Source: Callorhinus ursinus
Lineage: Eukaryota; Chordata; Mammalia; Carnivora; Otariidae
Assembly: GCF_003265705.1 (NCBI RefSeq)
Contig: NW_020312867.1
Coordinates: forward strand, 8,371,470 to 8,435,469
Direction: 5' to 3'
DNA: 64,000 bases
In this document: piece after piece, positions 23,470 through 60,700 of the stretch
How positions within the stretch are numbered: position 1 is the stretch's first letter
Layout: each line of letters begins with the position of its first letter
Position numbers and translations under genes: made by a program
Notes under the pieces: generated by a model
Seen by the model: the letters and a program-made list of their open reading frames with translations, nothing else
What the model was told of the DNA's origin: nothing
Databases searched by the model: none

Positions 23470-23690
23470 GCAGCACAGTGTAGTGGTTGTAAGAACAGCC
23501 TGGAGCCTCACTGCCTCTGTTCAAATCCCAGTCACTAATTATGTGCCCTTGGGCCAGTCATTAGACTCTCTGTGCCTCAGTTTCACCATCTGTAGAATGG
23601 GAACAATAATATTTCCTACCTCCTGAGGTTGTGGTGAGGAACAAATGAGTTAATAGCGCCAAACGTTTACAATGCCTGTCATCTAATAAG
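23470..23690 (+). mobile_element. MIR, +
   Basis: Reads gcacagtgtagtggttgtaa, tgtgcccttgggccagtcat, gtgcctcagtttcaccatct, gtggtgaggaacaaatgagt. It is a second MIR copy 250 bp after the first, in the same orientation. Confidence 0.9.
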
Positions 23691-23709
23691 GGCTGTGAAT
23701 GAGCCACGA

Positions 23710-23900
23710 AAGCTATTCGTTTTCATTGTTCATCACTCACCCTACCTACCAGCACCATGTGAAACACTGTCAAGATTTTATTGCACTGAACCCACTCGAT
23801 GGCCCTGCAAAGTGTTACATCTCCATTTTATGGATGAAGGAACTGAGGTTTAGTGGAGCTAAGTTGACCGAAACAACACAATGAGTCAAGGTCAGCAGTG
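23710..23900 (-). mobile_element. MIR-like fragment, minus
   Basis: Degraded reverse MIR; recognisable part is tctccattttatggatgaag then gaactgaggtttagtg. Confidence 0.5.
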
Positions 23901-24289
23901 GCATTGAATATTTAGGCAGACGTGTCTCCTGCCGGAGCAGAGCTCTTACCGGTGGGATGATGCGCTCTTCTGATCAGCAACAGTTGCAGGAGGGCTGCCC
24001 TGGGAGAGAGGAGGCAAAAACGTTGGGCTCATGTGCCCCATCTTCCTCCCGCAAGGGCTGGGCGAGAGGGTCTGTGTGGGGGAGGGGAACTCAGACGCAT
24101 CCCTAGGACAACCCCCGCCCCAGTGCAGTCGCCGCGGTTAGTAAGCTGACGCAGAATCTGGTGTTCCCAGTCGGGTACCTGTTCTCTGTCCCCAGCGTCT
24201 CTTGAGCCCCGGCTCTTAGGTGGAGTTCTGCCCTTCCTCTGCCTGTCCTGCCTCTGCCCCGTGGGCCCCAGCAAGTGTCAGTGGGCCAA

Positions 24290-24660
24290 AATCAAGGTGT
24301 GGGCCAGGCCTGCACTCCCTCCGGGGGCCCTAGGGGAGAGTGCGTTCCTGGCCTCTCCCAGCTCCTGGTGGCCGCCATCAAGCACTCCCTGACTTGAGGC
24401 CACATCACTCCCATCTCTCCTCTGTCTCCACATTGTCCTCTCCTCTGTGTGAGAACCCTCCTTCCGCCTTCCTCTGACAGAGGATATATGTGAGTGCCTC
24501 TAGGGCCCACCTGGATAATCCAGGATAATCTTATCTAAAGATCCTTAACTCAGTCACATCTCTGAAGTCACGCTCCCCTTTCTTGTTTCCACGTAAAGTA
24601 ACATTCACAAATGCCGGGGACTAGGGTGTGGGGGTCGCTTTTCAGCTACCACCACAGGTA
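24290..24660 (-). repeat. Ancient LTR/MER-like repeat, minus
   Basis: The diagnostic run ggcccacctggataatccag, gataatcttatctaaagatc, cttaactcagtcacatctct, gtaacattcacaaatgccg belongs to a common old mammalian repeat. Family name not certain. Confidence 0.5.
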
Positions 24661-24776
24661 ATCAACAGAAGGGAATTTCCCCTCATTCCTTCTGGAAATC
24701 ATACTCTGGCCAATGTGCAGGACTGAGAAGAATTCTGTATAGCTGGGGAGTGCCTTGGGCCCTGTCAGAAGGAGGA

Positions 24777-24895
24777 CACATGCTTATTGAATATCTACTA
24801 TGCACAGGCACCAAAAAGTATCACCTGGCTAGGGACCCCATATTAATATTCCAATTTGACAGAGGAGAAAACTGAGGCTCTGTGAGATAATAGAA
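24777..24895 (-). mobile_element. MIR fragment, minus
   Basis: Reads attgaatatctactatgcac and gaggagaaaactgaggctct. Confidence 0.6.
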
Positions 24896-25074
24896 AATAT
24901 ATATTGATCTCTGCCCTTGGTTCCTGGTAGAGAGCTTCTCAGTCCCTTGTAATCTCTTCAGTGATAAGAGCACTAGGAGCATCTCTTGCTCTAATATTTA
25001 TCTTTGACCCTGTCCCTGACACAGAGCACCTAAAACCCCTTGTAAATTCCTAAGTGATAAGAGCACTAAAGGCA

Positions 25075-25670
25075 TCTTTTGTTCTAATGAGACGACTCCA
25101 GTCGGCTCCTGGATGGAGATTGGTCACCAGAAAGACTAAGCCATGAATAAAGCTCAGAATTTTCAGGGCCCTTCTCCCATTCTCCAGAGTGGGGAGAGGG
25201 GCTGGAAATGGAGCTCAAAATTGATGGTGCCTACGTGAGGAAACCTCCATGAAATCCCAGTATTAGGGGGTTGAGGGTCTTCCAGATTGGTGAACACAAC
25301 CATGTACCAGAGGGTGACATACCCCAACTCCACAGGCACAGAAGCTCCTGTGCTCGGGACCCTCCCAGACCTCATCCAGTGTATCTCTTCCTCTGGCTGT
25401 TCATCTGCATCCTTTAATAAACTGGTAAAGGTAAGTAAGTGTTTCCTGACTTCTGTGAGCCATGCTACCAAGTTAATTGAACCAGGGAGGGGGTAATGGG
25501 AACCTTCGATTTGTAGCCAAACCAGATGGAAGTTCTAAGGGCATCTGAAATGGGGAAGAGAAGTCTATGGGACTGAGCCCTTCACCGGTGGGATCTCCAA
25601 GTAGATAGTGTCAATACTGAGTTAAATTGTAGGACACCCAGCTAGTATCATGGATAATTGCTTGGAGTGG
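25075..25670 (+). repeat. Ancient ERVL-type LTR (tentative), +
   Basis: Landmarks in order: gccatgaataaagctcagaa, caccccaactccacagg-like stretch at 25320, cagaagctcctgtgctcggg, ctctggctgttcatctgcat, ctttaataaactggtaaag, gtgggatctccaagtagata, ggacacccagctagtatcat. This order is typical of a degraded LTR with its own AATAAA. No internal retroviral genes accompany it, so it is a solo remnant. Confidence 0.5.
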
Positions 25671-25699
25671 GGAAAAAAACCACACCTTTGGTGACCAGA

Positions 25700-27830
25700 A
25701 GTGCCAGAAGTTCTATGTATAAATAAAGGAGAAACACACAGGTGTGGAGAACTGGGTTTTTCCCCACTCGGGAGGAAAAGACCACGTTTTTCTATCCAGG
25801 ACCAAAGAGCATAGCCAAGGAAGCAAATGCAGGACAGTTGAGAGCAAATTAAAGGGGCGATTCAAAGTTTGATTTTTGACAAACCTTTTTTTGCGTTCCT
25901 TCCCAAGGACTGTTAGATTGGGGGAACTACTCTGTGCACGGGCGCCACCTGGTGTCCATGCAGAGTAATTCCTCCGGAAGCTGCCTGCTCTGGGTTGGAG
26001 GACTGGCTCCTTCACCATCTGCTTTCTTGTGCAACAGTTTACTGGGAGGCTTTCTGGTCCTCGAGCTCTGGGTTTGAATTTCAGCTCTGCCACTGACTGA
26101 GTGACCTAGGGCAAGTCACACTGCCTCTGATCCTTAACTCTGAAATGAAAATGACACCGCACCGTGCTGTGGAGAGGGTCTTGAGAAAGTGCTTTGTAAA
26201 CTGGGAATAATTGGAGGCATTGGAAAGAAGCATTATCTGCAGTCGATAGGCCTGGATTCAGTTTTTAAAAAATATGAATTGTGCACTTGCTATACGCCAG
26301 GCAATATTCTGGATTTGGGAATGTAGCAATGAATCAATAGACAAAATGTATGTTTTCATGTACTTAACATTCTAGCATCCCAGTTTCTGAGTCATTCATT
26401 CATCGACAGATATTTTTCGGATATTACTATGTGCCAGACACTCTCCTAAGCAGTGGGCATAGAGGGAATCCAGTATGGCTAAGGACAAGCAGCAAGGGGA
26501 ATGGGGTTGAACAGGGACAGGACCAGGCTTTGTGGGGCCTGAAGCTTTTAAAATCTAGGGTACTCTTTTCTTAAACAGAATACAAGTCATAAATACAGAA
26601 CTAGTTTAGAAAGGGAATTTTTAAAAGAATGACAGAAGAAATAACAAATTACAGTTTATAAAGCTGACAACCATCACAAACATCATACATTCTAGAGACA
26701 TTGAATATTATTTTTAAAAATCAGCTCCATGATATAGCTCTATAATAATTTTTCTCTACATTTTTTGCTGTGTATTCTTTGATCATCCAGTCATAGAACA
26801 ATGATTTTTTTATCTTTCTATGAAGATAAGGACGATAATTCAGTTTTATAAGATTGATTAACATTTTTGTGGCTAGTTTGAACAATTTTCTTTAAGTTGT
26901 AAAGCTTAATGTCATGTAAAATTTTCAGAATATTGTCAAATTTGGGAAAACTTCTAAATTTCTTTTATGTATGAGCTGTGAGTCTTCTTATGTACAGTAG
27001 GGACTAATTAATGTTAAGTTGACAGCACCTTAACCATTTGGTCGGAATCAACCCCCAAAAGATGAAATCTTTATCCATGTCAGTATTTCATGTCAAATAA
27101 GGGAGAAATTTTAATCTTTTCCCAATGAATTTTCTAATTCACTCCTTTAAATTAACTAGACTATTAAACAATCCAAGTCTATTTATTACTTTGATTTGAA
27201 ATGTACCTGCTATTCTTAATGAATCACTGCTTTTGTGATGATCTGCAGGCCATTTTATCAGTAAGCGCCAGACATTGCTAGGACAGAAATGCTAAGAAAG
27301 ACATGACATGATACAATGAGGTCATGAAACATGCGACTTCCCAGACAAATGTACTAGCTGTTTGTAATCCTGCCAAGTGTTTGCCACATGGCCTATAAAC
27401 CCAGGACTCCAATATTTCTAGTTCGTGCAAGTCCTATTAGAAAGGAAGAAAAAACATGCAGTGCATTTTTAATTGCATATGCTGCACTGCCCAATGTATT
27501 TCTGCCGGGCAAGAACGTCTGCTTTAACTAAGCTTTGGGCTGAGAACCAAATCTTCTGCTTATAGTTTAATATGTCTGATGATTGCGAGCATTATTTGTA
27601 GACTGGCTTCTGGCTCTGTATGTTTCAAATCTTATTTCCCACCCACTATGTACTTACTCTTGATGCTGGGCCCTAAATATGACGGAAGGCTTGCACCTTC
27701 ATGTCAAAGAGCAGGATGAGTCAGCAGTGGGCAGTAGGAATATTCCTGGGAGAATTCCCACACTCACATGGACAGCAGGGACCTTACTATAGAGGAAAAC
27801 AACTGTGAACCATATAAATGGATCCCTCTT
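25700..27830. other. Intergenic; scattered MIR/L2 pieces
   Basis: 26055-26215 is a MIR, + (gggtttgaatttcagctctg, gacctagggcaagtcacact). 26275-26470 is a reverse L2/MIR piece (tatgtgccagacactctcct). 26560-27620 is AT-rich, with no family recognised and no gene seen. Confidence 0.5.
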
Positions 27831-27834
27831 GCCT

Positions 27835-28190
27835 TAGTCTTTTGGGGTTGTTATAACAAACTACCACAGACTGGGTGGCTTAATCAACAAACATTTGTTT
27901 CTCACACTTCTAGAGGCTGGGAAGTCCAAGATTCAGGTGCTAACACATTCCACATCTGGTGAGACCCTGCTTCATAGACACCTCTTCTTGATGTGTCCCC
28001 ACTTGGTGGAAGGGGTGAGGGAGCTCAGCAGGGTCTCTTTTATAAGGACACTAATCTCATTCATGAGGACTCCACCCTCATGACCTAATCAACTCCCAAA
28101 GCCCCACCTCCTAATACCATCACACTGGGGGTTAAGATTTCAACCTATGAATTTGGGGGGGACACAAACATTCAGTCCAAAACATCTCTG
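27835..28190 (-). mobile_element. MLT1 (ERVL-MaLR) solo LTR, minus
   Basis: Clear reverse MLT1: gttataacaaactaccacag, ctgggtggcttaatcaacaa, tctagaggctgggaagtcca, tcatgaggactccaccctca, taccatcacactgggggtta, gggggacacaaacattcagt. No internal region is present. Confidence 0.85.
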
Positions 28191-28224
28191 AACCAAAATT
28201 AGATGTACGCCTAACTCAACTCTG

Positions 28225-28690
28225 CCTTAGTTGTGTGAAAGTTAATAACAGGGAACCTCACTAAAATGGAGGGGGTAGGTTTTGGCAGGAGCTCTCACAC
28301 CCTACTATTCATAGTCAATTGCAGACGCAGCAGGAAAAGCCAGACTTGACCTTTCACGAACTTGACCTTGGACGTGGATACTAATCTACTCTTCCAGCAG
28401 GAGGAAGAGATGATGTTTTCTTCCCTTATCTCCCCAGCAACGGCTCAGCCAATAAAAAGCCACCATACTTCAAACTCCCAGTTTACTCCAATGGACTTTT
28501 AGTTCATAACAGCCTTCCCAATTTAACCCCTTTCTCCTTAAAAAAGCGTGCCCCTCACCTGTTCCCCGGCACACCTACAGTTCTGCTGCAGCTTATTCAT
28601 TCTGGATTGCAATTTTCTTTTATTCCCCAATAAACCCGTCTTTGGCGGGTAAAATTACTGGCAGTTTTTATTTTTAAGGTTAAGAGCTAC
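28225..28690 (+). repeat. Solo LTR-like block (endogenous retrovirus remnant), +
   Basis: The block has promoter-to-poly(A) architecture: a TTAAAAAAGC TATA-like box at 28538, then acctgttccccggcacacc, then ttttattccccaataaaccc and gtctttggcgggt, ending near ttatttttaaggtta. No gag, pol or env was found beside it. Family not assigned. Confidence 0.5.
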
Positions 28691-28924
28691 ATTCTTCAGG
28701 TACTCCACTGCCACCACCATGCTGTGATGGATAAGGAGCTGGGGTGGAAGGAGACATCAACCTTAAAAGGATTACATGTCTTACTTGTGCAATGTTTTCA
28801 AAAACATACACCCAGATGAACACATTGCTATGTTTCATCCAGGCCCTTGGGGGGACCCACGCAAGCACAAGGGCCATGAACCTGAAGATTCACTCTTGTC
28901 AAGATAAATCCACCTGCATGAAAT

Positions 28925-29300
28925 GAAGCGAGAATAATAAGTAAGGGGGAGACTATGCAGGACCCTGCAGTTGTTAGGGGGGAGTTTGGATTTTATTTTA
29001 AGAGCAACAGGAAAACTAAAGGGCTTTAAGGGAGGAAGACAGGGTGTAATGTGATTTGATTTATATTTTTCAAAGACTGATCTGGCTTCGGTGTGGACAG
29101 TGGGCTTAAGGGAGGCAAGTGACATGAGGGACACTGCTGAGGAAGCCGGGGGGGGCCTTCTCCAGGAGGGAGGTGGCTTAGACTAGGGTGGGTTGGGGAG
29201 GTGGTGAGAAGTGGTAGTGTGAAGGTGAGTGGTGGGCTTGCTGATGGACTGACATTAAGCAGAGGTGAGGTGGGCATCAAGGCTGTCTCCCAGATATTCT
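28925..29300 (-). mobile_element. L2 fragment, minus
   Basis: Reads ttggattttattttaagagc, gtgtaatgtgatttgattta, ctgatctggcttcggtgtgg, a stretch typical of reverse L2 3' regions. Confidence 0.55.
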
Positions 29301-29344
29301 CTTGAGTGCTGGCAGTGACACCACCCTGAGGTGGGAAAATGGGA

Positions 29345-29495
29345 GCTAGTCCTGAGTTTGAATACTGTCTCTACTATTCCCAGCTCTGTGACCCAGGACA
29401 GGTCACTTGTTCTCTTTGGGTCATCTTCTTATTGCAAACTGGGGAAAACTAACAACTACCTTGTGAGGTTGTTTAAAGTGAGAGAGTATTAAAAA
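29345..29495 (+). mobile_element. MIR fragment, +
   Basis: Reads tgagtttgaatactgtctct, agctctgtgacccaggacag, ccttgtgaggttgtttaaag. Confidence 0.65.
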
Positions 29496-29499
29496 GAAA

Positions 29500-29890
29500 A
29501 CCACAGGCCCAAAATGATGTCACTTAGGCCGAGTCCCCAAATTGGGGCTTAATACATAAGCTAAGTGCAGTTCAACGTCCCCCAGAAATGTAGTCTTAAC
29601 TGGTCAGTCAGGAATTTTCTGATGGGCACCAATGAGTCAGCCACAGGGGCCCTCTCTAATCCCCCCAAAAGATGAGTTAATCTGCACAGTAAGACCCCTT
29701 GCTCTTGCCCCTAAGTGAAAGCAAGCTTGCCTGAAACAATCCTTTTCTTTTTACTAACTCTCATGCCACGCTGCTCTTCCATAAAAACCTACTTTGTACT
29801 TTTCCCTCTACTTCCTAGATGGGGTACTGCCTGATTCACTAATCCTTTAATAAAGACAATTAGATCTTTAAAATATACCTGGTTGAATAT
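29500..29890 (+). repeat. LTR-like block with TATA and AATAAA, +
   Basis: A CCATAAAAACC TATA-like box at about 29780 and cctttaataaagacaattag at 29845, followed by atctttaaaatatacctgg, give LTR-like spacing. No retroviral coding region adjoins. Family not assigned. Confidence 0.45.
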
Positions 29891-30164
29891 GTGTTATTTA
29901 ACATGAGTAAATGAGGAGCCTGGGACCTTATCAATAACCTGCATATTGGATGCCATTGTTCTTCCAGGGTTTATTAGTATTTACTATGAATCTCAAGGGG
30001 GGAAACCAGCCTTGGATCCTTATTCTGTGGAATGATTTTTCTTAGGTTCTAGCAATTGTCTTTGGCTATTCAAAGCTGTGATGTTCCCAGGCAGGAAAAT
30101 AATTGCTGTCCCCAAAGGTTGGTTCAATGTGATTGATCTTTTTAATACTGACAGTAATAAGAGC

Positions 30165-30350
30165 TAATGTTTCTTGAGCATTTATTATTGCCAGGTTCTT
30201 TACATGCTTTGTCTCATTTCTCTCTTACAATACCTAAGGCACAGGTACTTTTATTAGAATCATTTCCATTTCACAGATGAGAAAACCTGAGGTTCAAGTG
30301 ATTAAATAACTTCTCCAGGGACCCCTTAGGTAGTTAGCGGAAGAGAGAAT
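30165..30350 (-). mobile_element. MIR, minus
   Basis: Reads aatgtttcttgagcatttat, catttcacagatgagaaaac, ctgaggttcaagtgattaaa; ends just before the CpG island. Confidence 0.75.
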
Positions 30351-30379
30351 CGCAGGGGGGTCAGATTACCTTTCACAAT

Positions 30380-31420
30380 TGTTCTGCAGGACCCGGACCC
30401 GCCCCTGTCATACTCTTTTTAGGCCCGGTTCGCCCCCACCCCCGCACCACTCACTGCTTAAGTCCTGGGTTAGAGCTCTGACGGCGCAAGCACCACGCCG
30501 AGACTGCAAGCCAGGACGCCCCGCCTCCGCCCTACTGCCCCGCCCCTCTCTCCGCCCCATCCCTGCCGCCCCGCCCATCGCCCCACCCCATCCCCGGTCA
30601 ACTGCCCCGCCCCGTCCCCTGCAGCCCCGCCCATCGCTCCGCCACGCACCCCTGACGCCTGGCAGCCCCGGGAGCGAGGCGCGTCTGACTCCACGCGTGG
30701 ACCCCGGCGACTAGTCTTCCAGCCCCTGCTCCGGCACGCCTCTCCTCACACCCGGCGCCGAAAGTAGGGCGCAGCCTGAGGGGCTGGGCGGGACCCGGGG
30801 GCTGAAGGCGGCCTAAGAGATGGGGGCGGAGGCCACTCACATCCCCACACTCGCCCCGCCAGCTTCTCAGCGGCGCGCGCCCGGCGGACCACGCCTGAGG
30901 GAGGAATGCAGCCGCCCTCAGCCCTCCGAGGCTGGAGGCGCGACCCGGCGCACTTTCCCTTCTCGGGGAGGAACGGGCGCCTGCGGTCACGTCTCTGGCT
31001 TTAGTTACCCTCTCTGAACAGGCGGCCTTGAAGTCTGAGCAATCGTTTGTGGAGGAAGCCCCTGGCGTCCTTGCCCTGCGTTCGCCGCCTTTCCCTCACA
31101 GCCGCGGCCCCCCCCCCCCCCGCCCGCCTCCCGCGCCTGTTCCTTCTCGCCCCTCACCCGGTTTTGCCCTCCTGAAGGAGCCCTCTGGCTCTCCCCACGC
31201 CCCTGCCCCGGAGCGGCCCGCCCGCTCGGCTGTGCGCCCCTCGCTCCCCGCTGCCGGCGGCCGGCCTCCCCCTCCCCCTCCTCCCTCCCCCAAGCCCCCC
31301 GCCCCCCTTGCCGGGGGCCCTCTCCCAGCAGCGGCCCCGCCTTGACTCCCGGCTCCCGATTCTCGTCCCCTCCGCTTTGCGCGAAGCCAGTCCAATCTAG
31401 AAATACCCGGAGGGACTTGG
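30380..31420. promoter_or_regulatory. CpG-rich island, likely RAD21L1 promoter and non-coding exon 1
   Basis: About 1 kb of very GC-rich DNA with many CpGs stands out from AT-rich flanks. It contains many GC boxes (CCGCCCC/CCCGCCC) at 30520-30650, a CCGGCGGCCGG core at 31253-31263 and C-rich runs. It ends about 1.3 kb upstream of the RAD21L1 start codon, and a splice acceptor before that start codon implies an upstream non-coding exon. CpG islands at germ-line genes are commonly methylation-controlled, which would fit a meiotic gene (inference). The transcription start and the exon 1 donor could not be fixed. Open frames here are GC-rich artefacts. A divergent transcript cannot be excluded. 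Confidence 0.7.
30518..30650 (+). repeat. GC-box-rich degenerate minisatellite
   Basis: The motif GCCCCGCCCATCGC occurs at about 30571 and again at about 30624, interleaved with CCGCCCC and CCACCCCATCCCC units. The result is an imperfect tandem array of Sp1/KLF-type GC boxes inside the CpG island. Copy units are unequal, so it is not a clean satellite. Confidence 0.55.
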
Positions 31421-31476
31421 GGGAGGGGGGGGGTTGGGGGGGGGGGGGGGGGGGGGGTTGGGGGGTGGGGGAGGGT
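31418..31476 (+). repeat. Long G-run at the edge of the CpG island
   Basis: Nearly uninterrupted guanines (runs broken only by TT or single A/T) span about 55 bases right after the GC-rich block. Such a tract can form G-quadruplexes and is also a frequent site of sequencing and assembly error, so its exact length is uncertain. Confidence 0.8.
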
Positions 31477-31499
31477 GGAATATATGCTCGGGAAAATCA

Positions 31500-57206
<25,707 letters not shown>

Positions 57207-57925
57207 AGGAAATCCAGAACATACAGATTTATGTAATCATTGGAATTTCTGTATAGATTGTTCAGTTTAATGCAGAAGCTGTCTGGAAGCAGCTAAAGGT
57301 CTGATCCATTTCATATATAGTCTACTCCTATTTCCTCTTTGTAAATTCAGAATAATCATAGCCAAATTGGAAACCTATATGCTTACAGAAATACTTAATT
57401 GTAGCTAAGTAATATTTTTAACTTATTTAACTTGAATGTATAGTATTTACCACTTCCCTGACTTGAATGTTGCATTTAGAATACATTTTTAAAATACTAT
57501 GTGCCTTCAAGAAACATTTAAGGATATTTTTTAAAAGCCATTTTACATTGGATTATTTACTTAAATTTCTTGGGAGTAATTAATAATTAATACTTCCTTA
57601 CTTCCCCACAGACAATAATTAATTTGATTCTAATGCGGATCCTCCTTGATTGGACCTAAGACTATGGTTTTTAATCTAATATCTTAATTTAAAGGTTCTA
57701 AAATGCATCTTTGTTTTAAATTATCTGAGTGTCTTTTAGCCTATTTATAGGTCATTTAACATTTTTATTTATTATTTAATGATTATTATAACTACCATTC
57801 ATATGTCAACAAAATTTAATCTGCTTATGTTAAAAAATTAGCAGACACTTATTCAGCATGTTGTCTGCAGCTACAATTCAAGTAAAGGTCATTAAAATAA
57901 ATGTTCTTTTACTTGGTGTTTACCG
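57207..57925 (+). other. RAD21L1: RAD21L1 3' UTR (inferred)
   Basis: AT-rich sequence follows the stop codon. No interspersed repeat is recognised up to the Can-SINE at 58108. An AATAAA at 57896-57901 followed by a T/GT-rich stretch (gttcttttacttggtgttt) is the best poly(A) site, so the 3' UTR would be about 0.7 kb. The end is inferred from signal positions, not from transcripts. Confidence 0.6.
57896..57901 (+). terminator. RAD21L1: Candidate poly(A) signal of RAD21L1
   Basis: AATAAA hexamer about 690 bp past the stop, with a downstream T/GT-rich element within 20-40 bases. It lies outside any SINE, which makes a functional role more likely. Confidence 0.6.
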
Positions 57926-58107
57926 AGCATTTTTGACATTAAAACTATTGTTTTTCTTTTTTCTCAATTGAAGTTTGAGTTAGGAAATTTTCATATAATG
58001 CTCTGTGAGCTCGATAGTATACTATAAAGTGAAGCCTCTAGTACTCTCTTCAACCCCCTTGGATCTGGAATTATGCTGGAAGTGAAATTCTAAATGGCCT
58101 CTTTGAA

Positions 58108-58270
58108 GATTTTATTTATTTATTCATGAGAGACAGAGAGAGAGAGAAGCAGAGGGAGAAGTGGGCTCCCAAGGAGCAGGGAGCCCGATGGTGGGACTCG
58201 ATCCCAGGACCCTGGGATCATGACCTGAGCCGAAGGCAGACGCTTAACCATCTGAGCCACCCAGGCACCC
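58108..58270 (-). mobile_element. Can-SINE, minus, downstream of RAD21L1
   Basis: gattttatttatttattcat to gagccacccaggcacccg. TSD ggcctctttgaa at 58096-58107 and 58271-58282, perfect. Confidence 0.94.
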
Positions 58271-58379
58271 GGCCTCTTTGAATTTATTAACTATATAAGA
58301 TCGAAATGTCAAAATTGTCTTTTTAAAAATGTCTTTTATTTTTTGAAAGATACATGATTTAGAGTCTCCAAAAAAGTCT

Positions 58380-59000
58380 TTTTTTTTTTTAAATTAACAT
58401 ACAGAAAAATTGACTTTTTCATTTTGGCACACAGTTCTGTGAATTTTAACACACATCTAGATTCCTTTGACCACCACTACATTCGGGATACCAACAGTAA
58501 CATCACCCAAAAAACTCCCCTGTGTTATCACTTTGTAATCACTGCCTTCCCCACCCTACCTCCTAGCAACCACTCTTTTACATGACTATACTTTTCTTTT
58601 TTTAAGAATGTCATATACACGGAATCAAATAATATGGCTTCTTTCACTCAGTATGCCTTTGAGATTTGTCCAAGTGGTTGCACTTATCAGTGGTTTGATA
58701 CTATTAATTGCTGAATAGTATTCTGTAGTCTGGATATACCACAGTTTATTTATCCATTTACCCCCTGGAGGACATTGAAGTTGTTTCCAGTTTTGGACAG
58801 TTATAAATGGAGCTGCTGCATACACTCGTGTACAGTTTTTGTGTGAATAACAGTTTATTTCTCTAGGGTAAATATCTAGCAGTGGGATTGCTAGCTCATA
58901 TGGTAAGTGCATGTTTAACTTGATAAGAAATTATCAGATCATTTCCCAGAGTGGATGTACCTTTTGCACTCACACTAACAGTATGAGAGTTACAACTGAC
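58380..59000 (-). mobile_element. Ancient L1 3' end, minus
   Basis: The minus frame at 58625-58912 still reads GGKWINKLWYIQTTEYYSAI, a decayed ORF2 C-terminus. The left part is an old L1 3' UTR (cacacagttctgtgaatttt, tcctagcaaccactctttta). Confidence 0.85.
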
Positions 59001-59004
59001 CTTT

Positions 59005-59895
59005 TGTTACTTTTTATTTTGAAATAATTGTAGGACTCCATGTCATTGCAAAAAATAACACAGAAAGATCCTGTATACCCTTCCCCCAGTTCCCCCGATG
59101 GTAATGTTTTACATAATTATAGTACAATAGCACAGGAAATTGACATTGATACAGTCTATTCACCTTATTTATATTTCACCAGTTCTACATGCACTCATTT
59201 GTGTGTATTTAGTTCTGTGCAATTTTATTACATATGTAGCTTCATGTGACCACCATAGTCAAGAAACAAGAGCTCCATCACAAGGATCACTTGTCATACC
59301 CTTTTGAATCCACAGCTACCTCCCTCTGTACCCTCCTCCCTAGTTCCTGACAACCACTAATCTGTTCTCCATCTCTATAATTTTGTCATTCATGCAATTG
59401 ACTTTTGTGGATGAATTTTGTATTCTGTGACCTTGCTAAACTTAAAAATTAGTTCCAGGAGTTTGTTTTTTTTGTAGAGTCCTTGGGATTTTCTACATAG
59501 ACTATCACGTTGTCTACAAGAAAGGACAGTTTCATTTCTTCCTTGTCAGTCTGTTCCCAGTGTGAGAAGGAAAGCGTTCACCTTCACTATTCTGTATGAT
59601 ATTAGCTATAACTTGTTTGGGGGGGAGGAATAATTTTTGTCAGGTTGAGGATATTCCTTTTATTCTTAGTTTGCTGAGAGCTGGTTTTGTGTGTGTGTGT
59701 GAATGGGTGTTAATTTTGTTAAACACTTTCTGAATTGATTGTTTCATGAGGTTTTTCTTTACCCTGTTAATATGGTGGATTTCACCAATTGATTTTTGAA
59801 TTTTTTAATCAGTTTTGCCTTTCCAGGATAAACTCTACTTGGCTATGATACATTTCCAGGATAAACTCTATTTGATCTCCAGATTCAATTTGCTA
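59005..59895 (-). mobile_element. Second ancient L1 piece, minus
   Basis: Starts with another L1 3' end (tgaaataattgtaggactcc, ccaccatagtcaagaaacaa) and continues into ORF2-like sequence (gatattccttttattcttag, gttaatatggtggatttcac). Confidence 0.75.
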
Positions 59896-60517
59896 ATTTA
59901 TTTTAACAGGTTTATTGAGGCATAATTTACATACCATAGAATTCATCCCTTTTAAAGTGTTCACTTCATGTTTTTAGTATATTCACAGTATTATGCAACT
60001 ATTCCCATTACTTAATTTTAGAATATTTTTATCACTCAAAAAGAAACCCCATACTTATTACAGTCACTCCCAACTCCATTTTCCCCACAGCTCCAGGCAA
60101 CCACTAATGCATCTTTTGACTCTCATACAGTATATGTCTTGTGTCTGACTTTCTTCACTTAGCGTAACATTTTCAAGGTTTACCCACGTTGTACAATGTA
60201 TCTGTACTTCATTCTGTTTAATGGCCAAATTAATATCCCATTATATGGATATACACTTTGTTTATCCATTCATCAGTTGGTAGACATGTAGTTGCTCCAA
60301 CTTTTTGACTATTATGAATAATGCTGCTGTGAACATTAGTATTTAAGTTTTTGTGTATGCATGTTTTCACCTTTTTTGGATATATACCTAGGAGTGGAAT
60401 TGCTGGGTCCTATGATAACTCCACGTTTAACTTTTTGAGGAACTGTCAAGATGTCTTCCAAAGTAGCTGTGCCATTTTACATTTCTATCAGCAGTGTATG
60501 AGAGTTCCAATTTCTTT

Positions 60518-60700
60518 TTTTTTAAAGATTTTATTTATTTATTTGACAGAGAGAGAGCACAAGTAGGCAGAGTGGCAGGCAGAGGGAAAGGGAGAAGCAG
60601 GCTCTCTGCTGAGCAGGGAGCCAGACGGGCTCAATCTCAGGACCCCAGGATCATGACCTGAGCCGAAGGCAGTCGCTTAACCAACTGAGCCACCCAGACA
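60518..60700 (-). mobile_element. Can-SINE nested in L1, minus
   Basis: aaagattttatttatttatt to gagccacccagacaccc. TSD gagagttccaatttcttt and gagagttctaatttcttt, one mismatch. Confidence 0.93.

Noticed and set aside
28225..28690. Possible provirus beside the LTR-like block
   Set aside because: No gag, pol or env reading frame or remnant was seen on either side, so only a solo LTR-like remnant is called.
31028..31345. Pro/Arg-rich ORF in the CpG island
   Set aside because: GC-rich chance frame; the ATG lies in presumed UTR or promoter and the translation is low complexity.
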